From assembly GCA_964387095.1 (NCBI GenBank), contig CAYLVH010000006.1:1-40556 (forward strand): 40,556 nt of DNA, read 5' to 3'. Of the stretch, positions 7,740 to 15,613 are shown piece by piece; position 1 is the stretch's first letter, and the number at the start of each line of letters is the position of its first letter. The DNA is from JAJQBJ01 sp964387095. Its GTDB lineage: Bacteria; Bacillota; Clostridia; Oscillospirales; Oscillospiraceae. The translations under genes were made by a program, and so were the position numbers. The notes beneath the pieces are model-generated. The model had not been told where the DNA came from, did no database searches, and saw nothing but the letters and a program-made list of their open reading frames with translations.

Positions 7740-8942
7740 ATGAATTACAACAAGAAAAGTGTTACCGATGTGAATGTAGAAGGCCGGAAGGTTCTTCTGC
7801 GCTGCGATTTCAATGTTCCACAGGATAAGGCAACCGGAGCCATCACCGATGACAAGCGCATCCGTGCCGCACTGCCCACCATCCAGTATCTGCTGGACCA
7901 CAATGCCGCCGTAATCGCCTGCTCCCACCTGGGCAAGCCCAAGGGGCAGTGGAAGGAATCTCTGACCCTGGCCCCCGTGGCTGCCCGCCTGTCTGAGCTA
8001 CTGGGCAAAGAGGTTATCTTTGCCCAGGACATGGTTGGTGAGGACGCCCGGGCGAAGGCCGCTGCTCTGCAGCCCGGCCAGATCATGCTGCTGGAGAATC
8101 TGCGCTTTGACAAGGGCGAGGAGAAGAACGACCCCGACTATGCAAAGGCCCTGGCCAGCCTGGCCGGTCCTGACGGCCTGTATGTCTCCGACGCCTTCGG
8201 CACCGTCCATCGCGCCCATGCCTCTACCGCAGGCGTGGCGAATTATCTGCCTGCAGTCTCCGGCTTCCTGATCCAGAAGGAACTGGATATCATCGGCGGT
8301 GCTTTGGCCAATCCCAAGCGCCCCTTGGTGGCGATTCTGGGCGGCTCCAAGGTCAGCTCTAAGATCGGCGTGATTAACAACCTGCTGGAGATCGCTGACA
8401 CCATCATCATTGGCGGCGGCATGGCGTACACCTTTGCGGCGGCCCGGGGCGGAACTGTGGGAGACTCCCTGCTGGAGCCTGATTGGGAGCAGTACGCCCT
8501 GGATATGATCCAAAAGGCTCAGGAGAAGGGCGTTAAGCTGCTGCTGCCCGTTGATACCGTGGCTGCGGATGCCTTTGCTGCCGATGCCAATAGCCAGGTT
8601 GTCCCCACAGACGCCATTCCCGATGGCTGGCAGGGTCTGGATATTGGCCCCAAGACCATCGAGGCCTATTGCGCAGCTGTGGCTGACGCAGGTACTGTCA
8701 TTTGGAATGGCCCCATGGGCGTGTTTGAGTTCCCCGCCTTTGCAAAGGGCACCCAGGCTGTGGCCGAGGCGCTGAGCAACACCAACGCCATCACCATTGT
8801 GGGCGGCGGCGACTCCGCAGCTGCCGTTGAGCAGCTGGGATATGCGGACAAGATGACCCATATCTCCACCGGCGGCGGCGCTTCCCTGGAGTTTATGGAG
8901 GGTAAGGCTCTGCCCGGCGTTGTTTGCCTTCTGGATAAGTAA
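7740..8942 (+). CDS. pgk: Phosphoglycerate kinase
   Basis: This 400-residue enzyme interconverts 1,3-bisphosphoglycerate + ADP and 3-phosphoglycerate + ATP in glycolysis. The signature RCDFNVP (about residues 21-27) is near the N-terminus. It is followed by the substrate motifs CSHLGKPKG and FGTVHRAHAST, where the more usual sequence is FGTAHRAHAST. The nucleotide-binding segments GGSKVSSKI, WNGPMGVFE and GGGDSAAAVEQ are present. The length is typical of a monomeric bacterial PGK. The ATG at 7740 follows GGAAGGAGAGG. tpiA lies 116 bp downstream. Confidence 0.97.
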   Translation: MNYNKKSVTDVNVEGRKVLLRCDFNVPQDKATGAITDDKRIRAALPTIQYLLDHNAAVIACSHLGKPKGQWKESLTLAPVAARLSELLGKEVIFAQDMVGEDARAKAAALQPGQIMLLENLRFDKGEEKNDPDYAKALASLAGPDGLYVSDAFGTVHRAHASTAGVANYLPAVSGFLIQKELDIIGGALANPKRPLVAILGGSKVSSKIGVINNLLEIADTIIIGGGMAYTFAAARGGTVGDSLLEPDWEQYALDMIQKAQEKGVKLLLPVDTVAADAFAADANSQVVPTDAIPDGWQGLDIGPKTIEAYCAAVADAGTVIWNGPMGVFEFPAFAKGTQAVAEALSNTNAITIVGGGDSAAAVEQLGYADKMTHISTGGGASLEFMEGKALPGVVCLLDK

Positions 8943-8971
8943 TATACGAAATCCCCTTGCATAAATTTGGA

Positions 8972-8995
8972 GTGACCCACCGTTTGTGGAGGGTC
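8972..8995 (+). other. Inverted repeat in the pgk-tpiA spacer
   Basis: GACCCACC and GGAGGGTC flank a GTTTGT loop, forming an 8-bp stem with one mismatch. No clear T-run follows, so it may be a weak attenuator or an mRNA processing or stability element within the transcript. The role is inferred. Confidence 0.4.
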
Positions 8996-9058
8996 TTCCA
9001 TCTGTAAAAAACACTTCTTTTTTATAGATAGACTGAGAAACGAGGTATTAGGAGAACT

Positions 9059-9832
9059 ATGAACAGAAGATATCGCAAAACCATTATTGCTGGTAACTGG
9101 AAGATGAATAAGACCGCCACTGAGACCAAAGCCTTTGCGGATGAGATGAAGCCGCTGATGAGCAAGGCCAAGTGGTGCGACATCGTGATTTGCGTGCCCT
9201 TTGTCAACATTCCTGCTGCGCTGAAGGCGTTCAAGGATACCCGCATTGCCATTGGCGCGCAGAATCTGCACTATGAGGATCACGGCGCATACACCGGCGA
9301 GGTTTCCGCCGCCATGCTGAAGGACCTGGGCGTCAAGTACGTTATCGTGGGCCATTCCGAGCGCCGTCAGTATTGGAATGACAATGACATTATCGTCAAC
9401 AAGAAGGTTCATGCGGCCATCCAGGTGGGGCTGTATCCCATTGTCTGCGTGGGCGAGTCCCTGGAGCAGCGGGAGCTGGGGGTGACCATGGAGGTCATCG
9501 ACCTGCAGGTCAAGACCGCCTTGGCCGGTGTTCCCGCCGATAAGATGCGCCATGTGGTCATCGCCTATGAGCCTCTGTGGGCCATCGGCACCGGCAAGAC
9601 CGCTACCGCTGAACAGGCCAACGAGGTCAATGAAGAGATTCGCACGGTGATCCGCAAGCTGTATGGTGCCCGTGTAGCCCGTTCCGTGACCATCCAATAT
9701 GGCGGCTCCATGAATCCGCAGAACGCCCAGGAACTGCTGGCTCAGCCCGATGTGGACGGCGGCCTGATCGGCGGCGCGTCCCTGAAGCCCGAGGACTTCA
9801 CTGCTATCATCAACGCGGCGAACCAGGATTGA
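9059..9832 (+). CDS. tpiA: Triose-phosphate isomerase
   Basis: This 257-residue TIM-barrel enzyme interconverts dihydroxyacetone phosphate and glyceraldehyde 3-phosphate. Catalytic residues are visible: N13 and K15 in GNWKMN, H99 in GHSERR, and E171 in AYEPLWAIGTG. The phosphate-binding loop IQYGGSM is near the C-terminus. The ATG follows TTAGGAGAACT. It lies between pgk and gpmI in the same orientation. Confidence 0.97.
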   Translation: MNRRYRKTIIAGNWKMNKTATETKAFADEMKPLMSKAKWCDIVICVPFVNIPAALKAFKDTRIAIGAQNLHYEDHGAYTGEVSAAMLKDLGVKYVIVGHSERRQYWNDNDIIVNKKVHAAIQVGLYPIVCVGESLEQRELGVTMEVIDLQVKTALAGVPADKMRHVVIAYEPLWAIGTGKTATAEQANEVNEEIRTVIRKLYGARVARSVTIQYGGSMNPQNAQELLAQPDVDGGLIGGASLKPEDFTAIINAANQD

Positions 9833-9908
9833 TTCTGATACTCGTTTTTTCAATCAACCAGTATAAGTTGAATCTCAATTCTTGTGCTTATTATGCATGG
9901 AGGTTGCA

Positions 9909-11432
9909 ATGAATAAAACCCCTACGACTTTGATTATTATGGATGGTTTTGGTATCCGTGACAGCGAGGTGGGCAACGCGGTAAAGGCTGCGTCAACGCC
10001 CAACCTGAATGAACTTTTTGCCGCAAATCCCGTTTGCTGCCTGTCCGCCTCAGGGCTGGATGTGGGCCTGCCGGCGGGCCAGATGGGCAACAGCGAGGTG
10101 GGTCATACCAATATTGGCGCGGGCCGCGTGGTGTTCCAGGATTTGCCCCGCATTACTAAGTCCATTGACGATGGTGATTTCTTCCAGAATCCCGCCTACC
10201 TTCGCGCCATGCGTTCCTGCCGGGAGAAGGGCACCGCCCTGCACCTGATGGGCCTGTTGTCCGATGGCGGCGTCCACTCCCATATCACCCATCTTTTCGC
10301 CTTCCTGAAGATGGCCAAGGAGCAGGGCCTGGACAAGGTCTATATCCACTGCTTCCTGGATGGCCGTGATGTGTCCCCCACCTCTGGTCTGGAATTCGTC
10401 AAGGAAACCATGAAGCAGTGCCAGGAGCTCGGCGTGGGTCAGATTGCAACCATTATGGGCCGCTTCTATGCCATGGACCGGGACAACCGCTGGGACCGTG
10501 TGGAGCAGGCCTATGCTGCCATGGTCTATGGCAATGCTCCGTTGGAGCTGGATCCCGTCCGCGCCGTGGAGATGTCCTATAAGGCGGGGGTCACCGATGA
10601 ATTTGTGGCGCCGGTGATTTGCACCGAGGGTGCGGAGATCAGTGAGGGGGATTCCATCATTTTCTTTAATTTCCGCCCTGACCGTGCCCGTGAGATCACC
10701 CGGGCCTTTGTGGATGATAATTTCTCTGGCTTCAAGCGGAAGCGGGGATTTTTCCATGTTCAGTATGTCTGCACCACCGAGTATGACGCCACCATGCCCA
10801 ACGTGGAGGTGGCCTTCCCCCGCCAGAAGCTGGTCAATATTTTCGGTGAGTATATCTCCAAGCTGGGCCTGACCCAGCTGCGCATTGCGGAGACAGAGAA
10901 GTATGCCCATGTGACCTTCTTCTTTAACGGCGGCGTGGAGCAGGTGTTCGAGGGCGAGGATCGGGTGCTGATCCCCTCCCCCAAGGTGGCCACCTATGAC
11001 CTGCAGCCTGAGATGAGCGCGGAGGCTGTGGCTGATGCCTGCGTGGAGCGGATCAACAGCGGCAAATATGATGTCATTATCCTGAATTTCGCCAATTGCG
11101 ACATGGTGGGGCACACCGGTGTCTTTGAGGCGGCGGTGAAGGCGGTGGAAACCGTGGATGCCCAGGTTGCCCGGGTGGTCAAGGCCACCTCTGACATGGG
11201 CGGCGTTTCCCTGATCACCGCGGACCATGGCAATGCGGAGCAGATGCTCCAGGAGGACGGCGTCTCCCCCTACACCGCGCACACCAAAAACCTGGTGCCC
11301 TTGTGCATTGTTGGAGCCAACGTGACCCTGCGCAACGGCCGCCTGGCCGATATCGCTCCCACTATGCTGGACCTGATGGGCCTGAAACGCCCGGAGGAAA
11401 TGGACGGCGAGACCCTGATTATTGGGGGCTAA
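9909..11432 (+). CDS. gpmI: 2,3-bisphosphoglycerate-independent phosphoglycerate mutase
   Basis: This 507-residue enzyme of the alkaline phosphatase superfamily interconverts 3- and 2-phosphoglycerate using two Mn ions. Metal and catalytic residues are visible: D12 in IIMDGFG, the nucleophile S62 in GNSEVGHTNIG, DGRDVSP in the transferase domain, and the metal ligands of ADHGNAEQM near the C-terminus. The start at 9909 (MNKTPTT) follows GGAGG. A longer in-frame TTG at 9882 would add nine residues before this Shine-Dalgarno site and is unlikely. It closes the glycolytic cluster, since a strong terminator follows. No gapA or eno occurs in the window. Confidence 0.96.
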   Translation: MNKTPTTLIIMDGFGIRDSEVGNAVKAASTPNLNELFAANPVCCLSASGLDVGLPAGQMGNSEVGHTNIGAGRVVFQDLPRITKSIDDGDFFQNPAYLRAMRSCREKGTALHLMGLLSDGGVHSHITHLFAFLKMAKEQGLDKVYIHCFLDGRDVSPTSGLEFVKETMKQCQELGVGQIATIMGRFYAMDRDNRWDRVEQAYAAMVYGNAPLELDPVRAVEMSYKAGVTDEFVAPVICTEGAEISEGDSIIFFNFRPDRAREITRAFVDDNFSGFKRKRGFFHVQYVCTTEYDATMPNVEVAFPRQKLVNIFGEYISKLGLTQLRIAETEKYAHVTFFFNGGVEQVFEGEDRVLIPSPKVATYDLQPEMSAEAVADACVERINSGKYDVIILNFANCDMVGHTGVFEAAVKAVETVDAQVARVVKATSDMGGVSLITADHGNAEQMLQEDGVSPYTAHTKNLVPLCIVGANVTLRNGRLADIAPTMLDLMGLKRPEEMDGETLIIGG

Positions 11433-11447
11433 GTAAAAGGAAAAAAT

Positions 11448-11488
11448 ACAGCGCACTGCGGAAATCAACCGCGGTGCGCTGTTTCTTT
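11448..11488. terminator. Bidirectional terminator after gpmI
   Basis: A 14-bp stem with one T-G wobble (11448-11461 with 11469-11482) has a 7-nt loop. TTCTTT follows on the plus strand. An A-run before the stem (11441-11446) becomes a T-run on the minus strand. It separates the convergent gpmI and phospholipase-like genes. Confidence 0.85.
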
Positions 11489-12302
11489 ATGCCATGTTAG
11501 CAGTGTAGAGTTCTTCTAGGGGTTCCCCTTGAAAATTCATGGGAGGAAGGAAATCAATGGCGGTTCCCTTCTGATATGCGTCATAGAGCCGCCCCAAGAG
11601 GATGGCCGCCGGTTCCACGGCGCTGTTCAGCTGGTCCTGTAACTGGAGGGAGGTAATCAGGCTGGCCTTGGCCGGCTCCCTGCGGAGAAGGATTCGGGCG
11701 GCGCTTTTGTGCCCCTTGGTGACAAGATCCATCGCCGGACAGAGCACCGTCCCCTGAAATCGAGTCAGCAGCCGGGCAACGAAATAAAAGCCCTTCATGG
11801 ATTGCTGAAACTGCTTGGGTGAGACGTGCTCGTAAGCCCAGGCCGCCGCAGTAAATACTTCTGGATGGGAAGACTGCTCCAAGGGGGTGGCCTTGCGAGG
11901 ATTGATCCCCGCCAGACGCATTAAATAGCGGTCGAATTCTCCCTCCATGGCCAGGTGGCTAATGGAGCCCCTTTCGGACACGGTGCGGATATAGGGGTGG
12001 CAGCTGCTGTCCAGCAGGAAGTGGCATAAAAAGCCCAGTGCATAGCCCAGGGCAAAGGGGGCCCCCTTTTCGATGGGGCGGCGGAGTCGCTCTAAAACCG
12101 TCGCGGGGCTGATATTATGGATGGCGTGGCCCTCCTGTTTCACCGGGTTGTGATGCCACACCTGGTAAAAGAATAGGGGATCTGGGCCATACTGGCCGCA
12201 GGCATAGCTCTCCCACTGCTGGTCAATCACCCTGCGCAGGGCGGGATCCGCTGCGGCGCAAACCTTTTGGCCAAAGATGGAATGTGCGTAATAATTTGGC
12301 AT
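11487..12302 (-). CDS. Zinc-dependent phospholipase C family protein
   Basis: This 271-residue protein resembles the zinc-dependent phospholipase C/S1-P1 nuclease-like family. It starts PNYYAHSIFGQ, with a conserved early histidine. GQYGPDPLFF, HAIHN and LGFLCHFLLDSSCHPY then supply clustered His and Asp residues fitting metal ligands. There is no signal peptide, so it is not a secreted toxin-like enzyme. Substrate and role are unknown. The ATG follows GGAGGG. It begins 12 bp after the MATE transporter stop, so the two genes share a transcript. Confidence 0.78.
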   Translation of the reverse strand: MPNYYAHSIFGQKVCAAADPALRRVIDQQWESYACGQYGPDPLFFYQVWHHNPVKQEGHAIHNISPATVLERLRRPIEKGAPFALGYALGFLCHFLLDSSCHPYIRTVSERGSISHLAMEGEFDRYLMRLAGINPRKATPLEQSSHPEVFTAAAWAYEHVSPKQFQQSMKGFYFVARLLTRFQGTVLCPAMDLVTKGHKSAARILLRREPAKASLITSLQLQDQLNSAVEPAAILLGRLYDAYQKGTAIDFLPPMNFQGEPLEELYTANMA

Positions 12303-12314
12303 AGAACCCTCCTG

Positions 12315-13679
12315 CTATCGGATTTTGTTCAGGGTTTCCACGGAAAGAATCCGCCGGATAAAGATCAGAAATAGAACCGTAGCGGTAACGGCGGAGAGTA
12401 TATCGGAAATAGGCTCTGAGTAATAGACGCCGTCCACGCCCAAAAAGTGGGGCAGGATCAAGGACAAGGGCACCAGGAGAATCACCTTGCGCAGCATGGC
12501 GATAAACAGGGAGAGCTTCGCCTGTCCCAGGGCCAGGAAGGTGGGCTGGATGGACATTTGCAGGCCGAAGATCAGCATCCCGCACAGGAACACGGGCATT
12601 TTTTGGCCCACCAGCGCGATCAGCTCAGCATCCTTGGTGAATAGCCCGGCAAAGAACTCCGGGAAAAACATGGTCAGTAGGGTGACCACCAGGGAAAAGC
12701 CCGTGCAGATACCGATCATGCGCCGGTAGGCGGCTTTCACCCGGTCGAAATTTCCCGAGCCAAAGTTGTAGCTGATAATGGGCTGCACACCGGAGGTAAA
12801 GCCGCTGATGGGGGAAGAAAAGAACTGCATGACGCTCTGCATAATGGTCAGGGAGCCCACATACAGGTCGCCGCCGTAAATCTGAAGCCCGCGATTCATC
12901 ACCACAGAGATCAGGCTCTCCGTAGCCCGCATGACAAAGGGAGAACCCCCCAAGCTGCAAATGCTCTTGACGCTGGGCCAGTGGGGCTTTAAGTACCTTC
13001 TGCGCAGCTTTAAGGTCGCCCTTTTTCCCGTAAGGAAGGCAACCACCCAGATGGCGGAAACCGTCTGGGAGATAACGGTGGCGATAGCGGCCCCGGCCAC
13101 GCCAAGCCCAAAGGTAAAGATAAAAATAGGATCTAAAATCAGGTTCAGAACAGCGCCAATGAGAATGGACAGCATAGCGATGGTGGAACGCCCCTGAAAA
13201 ATGATATAGGGGTTCAAGCCCAGGGCCAGTTCCACGCTGATGGTACCCACCAAATACCAGGAGAAATAGCTTTTGGCGTAGCCAATGGTGGCGTCGCTGG
13301 CCCCGAAGGCGTACAGCAAGGGCTCCTGGAACAGATAAAACATCAGCATCAACAGGACTGTAAAGACGCCCAACAAAAAGACGCCGCTGCCCATGATCTG
13401 TTCGGCGCGGTCCCGGTCGCCTTTGCCCATAAAGATGGCGGACAGGGGTGCGCCGCCGTTGCCCACAAAGGCGGAGAACGCCGAGACAAAGACAATCAGG
13501 GGCAGGGTCACGCCCACACCAGTCAGGGCGGAGGCGCCCACGCCGGGGATGTGCCCGATGTAAATGCGATCCACCAGGTTGTATAAAATGTTGATAATTT
13601 GGGCCACCATGGTGGGGATTGCCATGGAGACCATCAGCTTGTTCAGACTGGCGCTGGCCAGCCGCTCTTCTTGAGCCAT
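12315..13679 (-). CDS. MATE family efflux transporter
   Basis: This 454-residue polytopic protein has about twelve hydrophobic segments and the repeated MATE layout. The N-terminal region reads LNKLMVSMAIPTMVAQIINILYN-like, with DRIYIGHIPG. The second half carries GFTSGVQPIISYNFGSGN, characteristic of the NorM/DinF superfamily in Firmicutes. MATE proteins expel cationic drugs or metabolites using H+ or Na+ gradients. The substrate cannot be inferred. The start ATG at 13679 follows CGAGGTG. A near-consensus promoter lies just upstream. The phospholipase-like gene follows in the same transcript. Confidence 0.93.
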   Translation of the reverse strand: MAQEERLASASLNKLMVSMAIPTMVAQIINILYNLVDRIYIGHIPGVGASALTGVGVTLPLIVFVSAFSAFVGNGGAPLSAIFMGKGDRDRAEQIMGSGVFLLGVFTVLLMLMFYLFQEPLLYAFGASDATIGYAKSYFSWYLVGTISVELALGLNPYIIFQGRSTIAMLSILIGAVLNLILDPIFIFTFGLGVAGAAIATVISQTVSAIWVVAFLTGKRATLKLRRRYLKPHWPSVKSICSLGGSPFVMRATESLISVVMNRGLQIYGGDLYVGSLTIMQSVMQFFSSPISGFTSGVQPIISYNFGSGNFDRVKAAYRRMIGICTGFSLVVTLLTMFFPEFFAGLFTKDAELIALVGQKMPVFLCGMLIFGLQMSIQPTFLALGQAKLSLFIAMLRKVILLVPLSLILPHFLGVDGVYYSEPISDILSAVTATVLFLIFIRRILSVETLNKIR

Positions 13680-13703
13680 GGAAACACCTCGTTTTCTCTA
13701 ATT

Positions 13704-13731
13704 ATTATATAGGATCACTTTACTTTGTCAA
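13704..13731 (-). promoter_or_regulatory. Near-consensus promoter for the MATE-phospholipase operon
   Basis: On the minus strand TTGACA (13731-13726) and TATAAT (13709-13704) are both perfect hexamers with a 16-bp spacer. This is the strongest promoter match in the window. Confidence 0.78.
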
Positions 13732-13781
13732 GCGGGAGAAACTGGTGAAGGTTTCCATGGGGAGGTGTCTTATCTTTGGCA

Positions 13782-13810
13782 TTTTCATATATAGAATCTT
13801 GTGTTACAAT
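13782..13810 (+). promoter_or_regulatory. Promoter for the PIN-like gene
   Basis: TTTTCA at 13782-13787 and TACAAT at 13805-13810 are 17 bp apart. TG one base before the -10 gives an extended element (TGTTACAAT). Confidence 0.5.
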
Positions 13811-13852
13811 ATACCTGCCTGATGGCCGCCAGAGAAGAGTGTGGTGCCGTCA

Positions 13853-14554
13853 ATGACAAAAAAGGTTTATCTCGTTGACACAGAAAACGTAAACAGTACC
13901 TGGAAGGAGCTTCTGCCGGAGATCACCAAAAATGACAGACTGATTCTCTTTTACACCCTGAATTCTCCCCATATCTCCTATGCGGACATGGGGTTTATCA
14001 TTCAGTATCCGGATCGCTTTGAACTGATGGAATGCTATACCGGCAACAACGGACTGGATTTCCAGTTGGTGTCCTACCTGGGATACCTGCTGAAAACCGC
14101 AGCCAAGACCAAGTATATCATTGTCTCCAACGATACGGGCTATGATTCAGTCATCCATTTTTGGGCAGATCGGGAGAGAAGCGTGAGCCGGCTGACCAGC
14201 GAGCAGCTGATCCGCAAAAAGCAGGCTGCCCTTGCCGAAAAGGAGGGACAGTCAAAGGCAAAATCACAGCCAGAATCCACTGCCAAAAGCTCCGCCCCAC
14301 CGGCGGCTGAGCATCAAGAGCCACCCGCTCCGGAGGAGCTGATAAAAAAGGCATTGGGGAAGGAATGCGGAGAATCCGACCGTAGCTGGATCCTGGAGAT
14401 GCTGGACGGATATAACGTCCAGAAGTTCTCCCTGATTCACAGCGAGCTGCAGAAAAAATTTGGCCAGGAGCAGGGAGTTGTCTACTATAAGCGGCTTCGG
14501 ACTGTCCTGCGCAAATTCTATGGCTTAAAGGCGGCGGAAAAGAACAACAAATAA
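13853..14554 (+). CDS. PIN/NYN-like domain protein with C-terminal extension
   Basis: The first roughly 120 residues look like a PIN/NYN-type nuclease fold. Acidic positions are spaced as in these metal-dependent RNases: D9 in YLVDTENVN, an aspartate in NNGLDFQL, and the pair in VSNDTGYDSVI. A proline/alanine/glutamate-rich linker follows (about residues 135-165). The compact C-terminal segment of about 65 residues (ILEMLDGYN ... LRKFYGL) looks helical and could be a winged-helix-like nucleic-acid-binding module; that part is inference. No antitoxin-like partner is adjacent. The start could also be GTG 13841 or 13844. ATG 13853 gives the usual M-KK-V start, though no site has an ideal Shine-Dalgarno. 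It has its own promoter and a hairpin after the stop. Confidence 0.75.
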   Translation: MTKKVYLVDTENVNSTWKELLPEITKNDRLILFYTLNSPHISYADMGFIIQYPDRFELMECYTGNNGLDFQLVSYLGYLLKTAAKTKYIIVSNDTGYDSVIHFWADRERSVSRLTSEQLIRKKQAALAEKEGQSKAKSQPESTAKSSAPPAAEHQEPPAPEELIKKALGKECGESDRSWILEMLDGYNVQKFSLIHSELQKKFGQEQGVVYYKRLRTVLRKFYGLKAAEKNNK

Positions 14555-14575
14555 AATAGGCGGCCCCATCAGGTA

Positions 14576-14618
14576 AGGAAATGCGCACTGCGAAGGCAGC
14601 GCGCATTTCCTGTCGTTT
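14576..14618. terminator. Hairpin between the PIN-like gene and prmA
   Basis: Outer arms AGGAAATGCGC (14576-14586) and GCGCATTTCCT (14601-14611) pair perfectly. An inner CTGC/GCAG stem is closed by a GAAG tetraloop. The tract after it is only modestly T-rich (GTCGTTT). It separates convergent genes and probably ends both transcripts. Confidence 0.75.
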
Positions 14619-14623
14619 CAGGG

Positions 14624-15595
14624 TTAGGCTTTCTTCGCCATATAGAAACACCAGTCGCTCTTGCAGGCGGACTCCACAATGGTCAGCCCGTTGGCCTCCA
14701 AGGCCCTGGCCACCTCCTGGGCCCGGCTGTCGATGATGCCGGAGCACAGGAACAGGCCGTCCTCCCCCATAAACCGGTCCACCATGGCGGACAGGGGGAT
14801 GATGACATCCGCCACAATATTGGCCAGCACCAGCTGATACCTGTCGGTCATCTTCTCCTGCAGGGCCGGATCGTCCAGCACGTTGCCTGGGTAGACGGCC
14901 AGGCGCTCCCCATCGATGCCGTTTAAAGAGGCGTTTTCCGTGGCCACCTTCACCGCTTTGGGGTCAATGTCGCAGCCCACAGCCCGATCAGCACCCAGGC
15001 ACAGCCCGGCGATGGCCAGGATTCCGCTGCCGCAGCCCAGGTCCAGGATCTTATCACCGGGCTTGATCACCCTTTGCAATCCCTCCAGGCACAGCTGGGT
15101 GGAGGCATGGGAGCCAGTGCCGAAAATCAGGCCGGGATTCAGATAGATGGGGGTGCGGCCCTGGGGAATGGGCGTCTCCCGCATCCACTCCGGGACAATA
15201 TACAGCTTTTCCCCGGCTTTCATGGGCTTGTAATACTTCCGCCAGTTATTGGCCCAGTCCTCCTCCCGGAGGCCGGTTTCGTGGATTTCCAGGGTGCCCA
15301 CGGGATGGGGACAGCGGCTGCGGAAGCCCTCCAGCCCGGCCTTAACCTCCTCCAGGCGGGCCCGGCCGTCTTCGTCGTTGGTGACATAGAACACCGCCCG
15401 GCAGACGCCCTTCTTCTGTTCCAGCAGCTCCTCGTCCACGTAGTCCCAGTATTCGTGGTTCTCCTCCAGGAATTGGGTGAAGTCCTGCTCATCCTCCAGC
15501 ACGAGGCCGGTGATGCCCACCGCCATTAGATAGGCGGATAGGTCATCCAGGGCCTGAGTGGTGGTGTCAATGCCGATTTCCAGCCAGTCATTCAT
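14624..15595 (-). CDS. prmA: Ribosomal protein L11 methyltransferase
   Basis: This 323-residue class I S-adenosylmethionine methyltransferase trimethylates ribosomal protein L11. An N-terminal substrate-recruiting domain is followed by the motifs GLIFGTGSHASTQLCLEGL, ILDLGCGSGILAIAG (about residues 181-195, SAM-binding) and LANIVADVI (post-II motif). The ATG at 15595 follows GGGAGGG. The gene begins 18 bp after the malic enzyme stop and so belongs to that transcript. No dnaJ or rsmE is adjacent, unlike many genomes. Confidence 0.94.
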   Translation of the reverse strand: MNDWLEIGIDTTTQALDDLSAYLMAVGITGLVLEDEQDFTQFLEENHEYWDYVDEELLEQKKGVCRAVFYVTNDEDGRARLEEVKAGLEGFRSRCPHPVGTLEIHETGLREEDWANNWRKYYKPMKAGEKLYIVPEWMRETPIPQGRTPIYLNPGLIFGTGSHASTQLCLEGLQRVIKPGDKILDLGCGSGILAIAGLCLGADRAVGCDIDPKAVKVATENASLNGIDGERLAVYPGNVLDDPALQEKMTDRYQLVLANIVADVIIPLSAMVDRFMGEDGLFLCSGIIDSRAQEVARALEANGLTIVESACKSDWCFYMAKKA

Positions 15596-15613
15596 GATTT
15601 ATAACCCTCCCAA

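Noticed and set aside
9868..9894. Possible promoter just before gpmI (TTGAAT and TATTAT)
   Set aside because: The spacer is only 15 bp and the start would fall on the ribosome binding site. gpmI is more likely in the tpiA transcript.
10050..11468. A 472-codon minus-strand frame opposite gpmI
   Set aside because: It is an antisense artefact of codon bias; gpmI has all catalytic motifs.
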